DNA from: Planctomycetota bacterium
Lineage (GTDB): Bacteria; Planctomycetota; UBA11346
Reading direction: 5' to 3'
Length of the DNA: 64,000 bases
NCBI GenBank assembly: GCA_014193115.1
Contig: BJHQ01000021.1
Coordinates: forward strand, 1-64,000
Under the pieces are notes generated by a model. That model had not been told where the DNA came from. It searched no databases and saw only the letters and a list, made by a program, of their open reading frames with translations. Position numbers and translations under genes: made by a program. This document shows, piece after piece, positions 8,049-14,928 of this stretch (its first letter is position 1; the number at the start of each line of letters is the position of its first letter).

Positions 8049-9626
8049 ATGCCGCAGCCATCGGAGCGCAGCGCCCGGCCGCATGGGGACGAACCGTCGC
8101 AACGCGAAGGCGGACCGGATTCCCCCGACGACGCTCCACTCACCAATCCGGATGCTGTGGAACCGCCGCAGCCGATTCCGGCCCGGCCATGGCTGCCGTG
8201 GTTGGCGTTCGGCATCGTGTTCGGCGCCCTGGCCCCCGGACCGCTGCCTGGCTGGTGGCTGGCACCCCTGCTGGCCGGCATCGCCATGTTGATCGCAGTG
8301 CGACTGGCCATGCCGTGGGCCGGCCGGTGGCTGCTGTTCCTGGCGGCCTGCCTGGCCGGAACCGCCATCGCCCAGCCACAGCCACCCGCCACGGATCAGA
8401 CCAGACTGGTGGCAGTCACGGGCACGGTCAGCGCCGTGTACTGGCAGTCGGTCTGGTCGGCCGGCGCACGAACCTCCATCGACGCGGTGCTGACGCCGGA
8501 ACGATGGAAACCTCCGGATCAGCTGTTCGTGCATGCTGGGCGAGCGCCGCTGCTGCGGCCCGGTGACCAGATCGAGGCACGTGGGGTGTGGTCGCGGGAT
8601 CGCCGTGGCGATCGGATCGACGCGGTCGAGGTCACCATCACCACGCCACGGGAACGGGGGCCGCGGGCAGCCGCCTGGATCGCTTTCGCCGAGCTCGGCG
8701 AGCGCCGCGATCTGGCCGAATCCCTGTTGATCGGCCAGGGCCGTCCACCGGAACGGGCGGATTTCCGGGCGAGCGGCCTGAGCCATGTGCTGGCGGTGAG
8801 CGGCATGCACCTGGCTCTGGCGGCGGCCCTGGGCGCGTGGCTGCTTCAGGCGCTGGGCATGCCTTGGGCTTGGCGGCTCGGGCTGCTGGCTGGGCTGTGC
8901 GCGGGCTACGCCTGGCTGACCGGCGGTTCGCCCGCGACCATGCGCGCTTTGGCCATGGTCCTGGTCGTGACCGCCGCAGCCGCCACCGGGCGCGAGCCGC
9001 ACCGCCTGGGCCCAGTGTCCCTGGCGGCATTGGTCCTGGTCCTGATCGATCCAGGCCAGGCCCGCGACGCCGGATTCCAGCTGTCGTTGGCGGCGGTTCT
9101 GGGAATCGTCACCCTGGGCATGGATTTGGTGGGATTACGGAAAAGACATCTCGGTTTACAGCCGTGGCCGCTCGATCGGCCGACATGGCGGGGATTCCTG
9201 TGGTGCCTGCGCACCACCATCGACGGCCTGCTGGTCGGCGCGGCGGCCGCCCTGGCCACGGCGCCGCTGGTCGCCTGGTGGTTCGCCACCGCCAATCCGT
9301 GGGGCGTGCTCGCCACTGCGGTGGCCGGGCCGTGCGCCACCGCGGCGCTCTGGCTTGGCCTGCCGTGGCTCGGCCTGACCAGCCTGTGGCCAGATGGTCC
9401 GTGGACCGGCCTGCGTTTCCTGCTGGAAATCTCCTTGGAGTCGCTGGCCCGGGCGGCTGCCTGGGCGGCCACCTGGCCCGGCGCGACGGTTCCATCGCCG
9501 CCGCCTGCGGCCTGGCTGATGTGCGCCTGGCCGCTGCTGTTCATCCGCTGCCCGGATCTGCGGACAGCGGCCATGCGCCTTGGCGCCGTGGCCGGGATGC
9601 TGGTGCTCTGGATGTGCTTCCGGTGA
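8049..9626 (+). CDS. ComEC/Rec2-like membrane channel without nuclease domain
   Basis: A polytopic membrane protein of 525 residues. Several hydrophobic helices near the N-terminus (about 45-115) precede a soluble segment and then the Competence domain (about 215-490), with its hallmark LSHVLAVSGMHLAL (about 243-256) and the later GGSPATMRA. ComEC proteins form the inner-membrane channel for single-stranded DNA uptake in transformation. Full-length ComEC carries a C-terminal metallo-beta-lactamase domain; here the protein stops after the last membrane helices and no HxHxDH motif is present. The proline-rich N-terminal 40 residues may be overextended. No other competence gene is in the window, so a role in DNA uptake is inferred from the family. 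Confidence 0.82.
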   Translation: MPQPSERSARPHGDEPSQREGGPDSPDDAPLTNPDAVEPPQPIPARPWLPWLAFGIVFGALAPGPLPGWWLAPLLAGIAMLIAVRLAMPWAGRWLLFLAACLAGTAIAQPQPPATDQTRLVAVTGTVSAVYWQSVWSAGARTSIDAVLTPERWKPPDQLFVHAGRAPLLRPGDQIEARGVWSRDRRGDRIDAVEVTITTPRERGPRAAAWIAFAELGERRDLAESLLIGQGRPPERADFRASGLSHVLAVSGMHLALAAALGAWLLQALGMPWAWRLGLLAGLCAGYAWLTGGSPATMRALAMVLVVTAAAATGREPHRLGPVSLAALVLVLIDPGQARDAGFQLSLAAVLGIVTLGMDLVGLRKRHLGLQPWPLDRPTWRGFLWCLRTTIDGLLVGAAAALATAPLVAWWFATANPWGVLATAVAGPCATAALWLGLPWLGLTSLWPDGPWTGLRFLLEISLESLARAAAWAATWPGATVPSPPPAAWLMCAWPLLFIRCPDLRTAAMRLGAVAGMLVLWMCFR

Positions 9627-9640
9627 CGCTGACCAGGACC

Positions 9641-9658
9641 TTCAGTTCAACTACTGAA
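9641..9658. terminator. Weak hairpin between convergent genes
   Basis: TTCAGT (9641-9646) and ACTGAA (9653-9658) form a 6-bp stem with a 6-nt loop in the 20-bp gap between the comEC-like stop and the stop of the minus-strand membrane gene, partly overlapping the latter. There is no T-tract, so terminator function is tentative. Confidence 0.25.
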
Positions 9659-10039
9659 CGAGAACAACGCGAGGCAGATCACCACCACCATCATAGCCGT
9701 CACGGTGGCCATGACGAACCATTCCAGGGCAAGCACAGCGAAGCCGAAGACCACCGCCACGGCATTCAATCGCCAGGGGCCGCCCATCGCCCATCCGACC
9801 ACGCCTAGCCCCACTGCGCTGAATCCGAGCCCACCGGCGATCCAGCGCAGGACCAGAGCCATCTGGCCGGGATTGGCCAACTTCGGCTTGCTGAACGGCA
9901 GATCGATCGGATAGCCGGCAGCGATGGCGAGCGCTGCCAACGCGGCTGCGAGCAACGTCACACTCAACGCAGCCCAAGACAGGTACAACCGCACCGGTGA
10001 CCGAGCCGACCGTTTGGCTGACGGCCCAGACGGATTCAC
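9647..10039 (-). CDS. Small membrane protein of unknown function
   Basis: Unrecognised protein of 130 residues with a short basic cytoplasmic N-terminus (PSGPSAKRSARSPVR) and about four hydrophobic segments: SWAALSVTLLAAALAALAIA, a second near 65-85, and two close to the C-terminus. Its ATG overlaps the TGA of the upstream GYF-RDD gene by 4 bp (10036-10039, ATGA), which indicates translational coupling and supports it as a real gene. Function unknown; it may act with the RDD protein in the membrane. Confidence 0.65.
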   Translation of the reverse strand: MNPSGPSAKRSARSPVRLYLSWAALSVTLLAAALAALAIAAGYPIDLPFSKPKLANPGQMALVLRWIAGGLGFSAVGLGVVGWAMGGPWRLNAVAVVFGFAVLALEWFVMATVTAMMVVVICLALFSFSS

Positions 10040-11760
10040 TTCGAGACGCCTTTCAGCACTCCGTCGCTGACCAGAAACAGCGCTGGGCTGAGCACTTCAT
10101 CACCATCCTGGCGGCTGCGCTGGTATTGCTCGGTGACCAGCGGCAGCAGCGCGGCGGCGTGGGCCTGGGCGGCGGCAAGCATGGTGCCGCGGATCGGGAT
10201 GCCGATCACCACCGGTCCGCCGCCGAGCTTGGCCTGGGTTTCGCGCAGAAATTGACCGTCGAGCAGGTCGCTGGCGGTGAAGTCGTCGCCGCTGCGCATC
10301 AGCACGGTGACCGGTTTGCGGTCGAGAATCAGCTCAGTGGGTTGCCAGCCAGGACGGTCAGCGCGGGCGCGTAGGGCGACGATCGTACCGGCGATCACCG
10401 CCGGCGCCTGCTGGCCCTCCGCGGACGGCAGGTAGTCCATACCATCGTCATGGAGGCGCCCGAGCACCACCCACGGCACCTGGGGCTGATCGCGGTCGAG
10501 CAAGCGCTGGACGCAGCGCCCATCGCGGCGCGGCCAGTCGGCGGGCTTGAGCAACGGCAGCAGCGGTGGCTGGTGGCCAGTCGCTTTCCTGACCACCGCG
10601 ACCGAACCCGGCGCCGGCGATAACGCTTCGGTCGAAGGCGGGCGGCGGACCCGGGTGGTCGCGGCCAGGCGCCGCGAGGCGGTCGGGCGGGTATATTTCC
10701 GGGTCGAGACCGTCCTGCGCGCGATGTTGTCGGCCTCATCGTCGTCGTCATCTCGCCGCCGTCGCTGACGATGGACCACGGCGGTTCCGGCCAGCCGGTC
10801 GTTCAGACTCCGCCCGGACAGGGCGGTGAACGCTGCAATCAGCCTCCACAGCACACCGCCGGCGACCACCGCCACGCCGGGGCTCTGCCACGGCAGATTG
10901 CGCGACGGCAGCAGGTTCCAGCACTCGCCCAGGGATAGCCGGTGGCCGTCTTCAGGCACCGGCAGCGGCGCTACCAGATGCCAACCGACGTGGGTCAGCA
11001 CCACCCCGGCGGCGATCACCACCAGATCGAGATGGCGCAGCAGCCCCTGGCCCAACCCGGGGCGCCGGCCTTCAGCGAGGATCAGGCGCAGGCCGAGCAG
11101 TGCTTTGCCTGGAGTCGCCGCGAAGGCCCCTTCCGACACGACCGCGCTCAGCGGCAGCAGCAGCGCGCCGAACACTGCCATTGCCAGGTTGTCGAGCACC
11201 ACTCCAAATCCGACGAGCACCACCGTTGGCCCGAGCAACAGGGGCAGGTCGATCAGGCCGGCGACGATGCGGCTTGCCGTCGGAGCGGTCGCCGGCCAGC
11301 GAACTGGCGGCTCCGGCGGCTCTGGCTCGGGTGCGGGCTCTTCGACCTCTGGCGCTGCTGCCAACGCGGGATCGAGGGAGATGTCGATCGCCGCGCCAGC
11401 CTGGTCGGCCGGGCCGGTGGCGGCGAAGAAGCTCGGCACTTTGCTCGCTGGCACCGGCGCCGGCATGTCTTTGCGCCGCACCTTGGTCGCAGTGGTGACC
11501 TTGCCCTCGGTGATGTAGCGCTGGATCGTGGCGGCGGTGACCGGCCCCTGCTCACGGCCGTTGGCGACCACGAACCACACCGCTTCGGCCGCGCCTTCCG
11601 CAGGCGCTGGCGGACTCGACTTGGCTTGCAGCACTGCAGCGGCGCTGTCCCGGCGGGCGGCGACCTTCCTGCGCGCCGAGGTCTCGCGGGCCGGCTTGCC
11701 CAGCTTCTGAGCCGGCACTGCCGCGGCGGGAACGTGTGGGCGCTGAGCTGCCATGGGCAT
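10036..11760 (-). CDS. GYF_2-RDD membrane protein with extra C-terminal domain
   Basis: A protein of about 574 residues. After a basic, proline-rich N-terminus, a GYF_2-type segment (WFVVANGREQGPVTAATIQ) lies near residue 60. A linker rich in Pro and Glu follows, then an RDD membrane domain (TASRIVAGLIDLPLLLG through TPGKALLGLRLI) of about four helices. An acidic/basic low-complexity stretch (RRRRDDDDDEADN) leads into a C-terminal cytoplasmic domain of about 180 residues that I do not recognise. GYF_2 next to RDD is a known arrangement in planctomycetes, but its substrate is unknown. ATGs at 11760 and 11754 both fit; the frame stays open to 11805. Coupled to the small membrane gene downstream. 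Confidence 0.72.
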   Translation of the reverse strand: MPMAAQRPHVPAAAVPAQKLGKPARETSARRKVAARRDSAAAVLQAKSSPPAPAEGAAEAVWFVVANGREQGPVTAATIQRYITEGKVTTATKVRRKDMPAPVPASKVPSFFAATGPADQAGAAIDISLDPALAAAPEVEEPAPEPEPPEPPVRWPATAPTASRIVAGLIDLPLLLGPTVVLVGFGVVLDNLAMAVFGALLLPLSAVVSEGAFAATPGKALLGLRLILAEGRRPGLGQGLLRHLDLVVIAAGVVLTHVGWHLVAPLPVPEDGHRLSLGECWNLLPSRNLPWQSPGVAVVAGGVLWRLIAAFTALSGRSLNDRLAGTAVVHRQRRRRDDDDDEADNIARRTVSTRKYTRPTASRRLAATTRVRRPPSTEALSPAPGSVAVVRKATGHQPPLLPLLKPADWPRRDGRCVQRLLDRDQPQVPWVVLGRLHDDGMDYLPSAEGQQAPAVIAGTIVALRARADRPGWQPTELILDRKPVTVLMRSGDDFTASDLLDGQFLRETQAKLGGGPVVIGIPIRGTMLAAAQAHAAALLPLVTEQYQRSRQDGDEVLSPALFLVSDGVLKGVSK

Positions 11761-11831
11761 AGATGGATACAGCGGTACGGGGCAGATTCCAAGCCGTTGC
11801 CGCATTCTGAAGATGGCGGAACCTGCCTGTG

Positions 11832-13217
11832 ATGTCCACCGCGGTCGTCTTGCGCTTCGCCGAGGGCACTTTGACCCTGGAGCACCTCGACGAATCCGGT
11901 GCCCAGCTGCTCGATGGATTGGTGGTGCGCGATCCCCGGGTCGGGCTGCACCGGGCGGCGGCGATGCGCTATGCCGAGATCCTCCGCCGGCTGCATGGCG
12001 TGGTCCCCTATCGCGACGAGGCCCGCATTTACCGGGAATTAGCCCTGGTCGAGCGCGAAGCGCTGACCATGCGCGACTACCAGAAGGATGCCGTGTCGGC
12101 CTGGGTTGCCGCCCGCAAACGCGGTGTGGTGGTGCTGCCCACCGGCACCGGCAAATCGTATGTCGCGCTGCACTGCCTGCTCGCCGCCCAGCGCAGCGCG
12201 TTGATCCTGGCCCCGACCATCGACCTGGTGCAACAGTGGGCAGCCGATCTCGGCCGGCGGCTGGCTGTCCCCATCGGACAATACGGAGGCGGAGAAAAGC
12301 GCCTTGAGGACATCACCGTCGCGACCTACGACTCGGCAGTGCTGTTCATGCCCTTCCACGGCAATCGTTTCGGGCTGCTGATCTGCGATGAATGCCACCA
12401 CCTGCCGGCGGCGGTGACGGCGGCTGCGGCAGAGCAATGCCTGGCGCCGTTCCGCCTTGGCCTGACCGCCACGCCAGAGCGCCTCGATGGCCAGCATGCC
12501 CGGCTCGCCGACCTCCTCGGATCCGAGGTCCATCGCTCATCGATCACCGAAATGGAAGGGAGATTCCTCTCCAATTATCAGGTCGAAGTGCTCCAAGTCG
12601 CGATGGATCCGGACGAGGCGGTGGCCTATGCCGACCACCGCCGCGCCTACCTCGCCTTCGCCCGGCTATCCGGGGTGAACTGGTCGGCGGCCGACGGCTG
12701 GGCCCAATTCCTGGCCGCCGCCAGCCGCGATCCCCAGGGCCGGGTCGCCCTGCGCTGCTACCACGAGCAGCGTAGACTGGCCCGGGCCAGCCGGGCCAAG
12801 CTGCGGGTGCTGTGGGACCTGCTCCGCCAGCACGCCGGACTGCGCACCATCATCTTCACCGACGACAACGACACCGCCTACACCATCGGCCGTGAAGCCG
12901 TGCTGCCGGTGCTGACCCATCACACCAAGGGCAGCGAACGCAAACGCATGCTGGCCGAATTCCGCTCCGGCACCCTGCCGGTGCTGGTGACCAGCAAGGT
13001 CCTGAACGAAGGCGTCGACGTGCCCGAGGCAGCGGTCGGCATCATCGTCAGCGGCAGCGGTAGCGTCCGCGAACACGTCCAGCGCCTCGGCCGGATCCTG
13101 CGCCCGATGGCCGGGAAGACCGCGGTGCTGTACGAACTGCTGTCGGCCGGCACCGCCGAGGCCTACACCAGCGAACGCCGCCGCGCCCACGCCGCCTTCA
13201 GCGAGACGATCGAATGA
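11832..13217 (+). CDS. XPB/Rad25-type SF2 DNA helicase
   Basis: A 461-residue helicase with all the main SF2 motifs in order: Walker A PTGTGKS (103-109), motif II DECHH (186-190), motif III TATPERLDG (212-220), and motif VI QRLGRILRP (417-425). The short N-terminal region (about 1-75) fits the damage-recognition part of archaeal and bacterial XPB, and overall length matches that group rather than RecQ or UvrB. In archaea XPB unwinds DNA for excision repair together with the Bax1 nuclease, and the next plus-strand gene is Bax1-like. Start: ATG at 11832, with GTG at 11829 possible. The two genes are separated by 373 bp of repeats. Confidence 0.85.
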   Translation: MSTAVVLRFAEGTLTLEHLDESGAQLLDGLVVRDPRVGLHRAAAMRYAEILRRLHGVVPYRDEARIYRELALVEREALTMRDYQKDAVSAWVAARKRGVVVLPTGTGKSYVALHCLLAAQRSALILAPTIDLVQQWAADLGRRLAVPIGQYGGGEKRLEDITVATYDSAVLFMPFHGNRFGLLICDECHHLPAAVTAAAAEQCLAPFRLGLTATPERLDGQHARLADLLGSEVHRSSITEMEGRFLSNYQVEVLQVAMDPDEAVAYADHRRAYLAFARLSGVNWSAADGWAQFLAAASRDPQGRVALRCYHEQRRLARASRAKLRVLWDLLRQHAGLRTIIFTDDNDTAYTIGREAVLPVLTHHTKGSERKRMLAEFRSGTLPVLVTSKVLNEGVDVPEAAVGIIVSGSGSVREHVQRLGRILRPMAGKTAVLYELLSAGTAEAYTSERRRAHAAFSETIE

Positions 13218-13260
13218 ACCCGGCGACCAACCCGGAGCACGCCAGCTCGCAGCACGCAAG

Positions 13261-13298
13261 CTCGGAGCTCGCCAACTCGGAGCTCGCCAACTCGGAGC
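13261..13298. repeat. 15-bp tandem repeat after the helicase gene
   Basis: CTCGGAGCTCGCCAA occurs twice in tandem (13261-13275, 13276-13290) and starts a third time at 13291, where it runs into the left arm of the first 113-bp element. Degenerate copies extend upstream toward 13235. It forms the left part of the 373-bp gap between the helicase and Bax1-like genes. Confidence 0.75.
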
Positions 13299-13405
13299 GC
13301 CGGTCTCTGTCCGGCCGTGCCACCAGCGACGTGATTTCTTGGAACATTCCCTTTCCGTTGTCTGGACATCCCTGGCCTGCGGGCCGGACGGAGTCCGGCG
13401 CTCCG
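13293..13405. mobile_element. MITE-like element, copy 1
   Basis: A 113-bp unit with 24-bp terminal inverted repeats: left arm 13293-13316 begins CGGAGCGCCGG, right arm 13382-13405 ends CCGGCGCTCCG; 22 of 24 positions are complementary. The 65-bp core contains GACGTGATTTCTTGG. It encodes no protein. The arms are themselves partly palindromic, so the single strand would form a long hairpin, as in REP/MITE elements that are moved by a transposase encoded elsewhere. Confidence 0.75.
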
Positions 13406-13463
13406 GGTGGCTCGACTACGTCCGGCTGGGCCACCACCGGCGACGTGATTCCACGGAACCACT

Positions 13464-13576
13464 CGGAGCGCCGGACTCCGTCCGGCCGGACCGCCAGCGA
13501 CGTGATTTCTTGGAACATTCCCATTCCATTGTCTGGACATCCCTGGCCTGCGGGCCGGACGGAGTCCGGCGCTCCG
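13464..13576. mobile_element. MITE-like element, copy 2, perfect inverted ends
   Basis: Also exactly 113 bp, same orientation as copy 1 and offset from it by 171 bp. The 24-bp arms (13464-13487 and 13553-13576) are perfectly complementary, and the 65-bp core differs from copy 1 at only a few positions. The 58 bp between copies contain a degraded third copy of the core motif GCGACGTGATT. The element ends 14 bp before the Bax1-like start codon. Confidence 0.8.
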
Positions 13577-13590
13577 GGTGGCTGGACCCC

Positions 13591-14913
13591 ATGCTGAACC
13601 GCGAGCTGCTGCGCTATCGCCTCAATCAAGGCGCGGTCGTCCCCGGGTTGGTCAAGGACACACCAGCGCTGCGTTCCCTGGCCGAGGATCTGCTCGGGCA
13701 TTGGCAGAAATCGATCGGTGAACGCCTGGAGGACATCGAGGAATCCGCGATCCCGCTGCTCCACCGCTCGCGCACCATGCTGATCGCCCGCGGCTTCCAC
13801 AAACTGGTCGGCGATGCCTGCACCTTTGCCGATCCGACCTCCGCCGAGACCCTGCGCAGCCAGGCTCTGGCCGCTTCGGCGGAACGGTTCGTCGCCAAAG
13901 CACTGGCGAAAACCGCTGAAGAGCACCGCGCGGCAGTCGCCGCCCAGCTCGGCAGCGATGCCGCAGCGTTGCTCGAAGGGCTCTACGCCGACCTGCCTGG
14001 AGCCACCCGGCTGGCGAGCGCCCCAGCCTGGACACCAGACGAACTGTTCTCCCACTACAATCTGGCGTTGTGCCAGGGCCTGTTGCTGAGCGCCCGCGAG
14101 CTGGAAGTGACCCTGCACGCCGCGGCCAAGGCTTCATCCAGAGAGAAGGCTTCCACCAGTGAACACGCTCCGACCAGAGACGGTCAGAAAAGCAGCGTTT
14201 CACCGTTGAAATCAGACACCGGCGGGCGCCGACGCATCTTGTCGGCCTGTCGCTTCCATCGCCTGTTGTGCGAGGTCCGCGCCACCACCGACGGTCTGCA
14301 TCTGACCATCGGCGGTCCCGATGCGGTGCTCGACCAGGCCAGCCGGTATGGCCTGAACCTGGCCCAGTTCCTGCCTCGCTTGGCGGCGGAACCGGCGTGG
14401 ACCATGAAGGCCAGACTCCGCCTGCGCAGCCGCACCGGCGTGACCCTGCACGGCGTGCTCGAACTCAACGATCGCACCGGCCTGCCCGGTTCGCCCCAGG
14501 CCCTCGGCTACGTTCCTCCTGAACTGCGCGACCTGTCCGACCAGTTGGCCGAACGCTGTCCCGACTGGCGTTTCGTCGAACCTGAGCTGCGCGCACTGCA
14601 CAGCGGCGAGCTGGTGGTGCCGGATCTGGCGATCAGCGTGTCCGATCAGGCAGGAAAACAGCAGGTTGTTTCGGTGGAGTTGTTCCATCGCTGGCATGGC
14701 CGGGCGCTCGCCCGCCGACTCGACCAGATCGCCGCCGGTCGTCTCCCCGGCCTGGCCATCGGCGTCGAACGCGGCCTGGCGAAGCTCGCCGAAATCGCCC
14801 CCCTGCTCGAACTCCCCACCTTTTCGGCCGCAGGATTCCTGTTCAGCGACATCCCGACCCAACGCGCCCTCAGTGACGCCATCCGCCGGGTGGCTGAAAA
14901 AACGGCTGACTAA
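13591..14913 (+). CDS. Bax1-like nuclease (DUF790)
   Basis: A 440-residue DUF790 protein, the family of archaeal Bax1, which binds XPB and cuts DNA at bubble edges. Supporting signs are the N-terminal LLRYR (6-10) with GAVVPGLV, the conserved YNLALCQGLLL (156-166), and a C-terminal nuclease-like segment with P344-D345 and VELFHRW (362-368). Residues about 178-212 (ASSREKASTSEHAPTRDG) look like a low-complexity insertion. The start is at MLNRELLRYR; the frame stays open upstream only through the repeat element. It follows the XPB-type helicase on the same strand, the classic partner arrangement. Ends 15 bp before the stop of the convergent STAND gene. Confidence 0.78.
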   Translation: MLNRELLRYRLNQGAVVPGLVKDTPALRSLAEDLLGHWQKSIGERLEDIEESAIPLLHRSRTMLIARGFHKLVGDACTFADPTSAETLRSQALAASAERFVAKALAKTAEEHRAAVAAQLGSDAAALLEGLYADLPGATRLASAPAWTPDELFSHYNLALCQGLLLSARELEVTLHAAAKASSREKASTSEHAPTRDGQKSSVSPLKSDTGGRRRILSACRFHRLLCEVRATTDGLHLTIGGPDAVLDQASRYGLNLAQFLPRLAAEPAWTMKARLRLRSRTGVTLHGVLELNDRTGLPGSPQALGYVPPELRDLSDQLAERCPDWRFVEPELRALHSGELVVPDLAISVSDQAGKQQVVSVELFHRWHGRALARRLDQIAAGRLPGLAIGVERGLAKLAEIAPLLELPTFSAAGFLFSDIPTQRALSDAIRRVAEKTAD

Positions 14914-14928
14914 TCCAAACCAGCCGGA

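Noticed and set aside
6656..8566. Long plus-strand frame across the NPCBM gene
   Set aside because: It is antisense to a protein with a signal peptide and an NPCBM domain, and it overlaps comEC in another frame.
13218..13590. Repeats as CRISPR or as an intron between the helicase and nuclease genes
   Set aside because: Only two copies exist, their arms are inverted repeats, there are no unique spacers, and no reverse transcriptase or intron core was seen.
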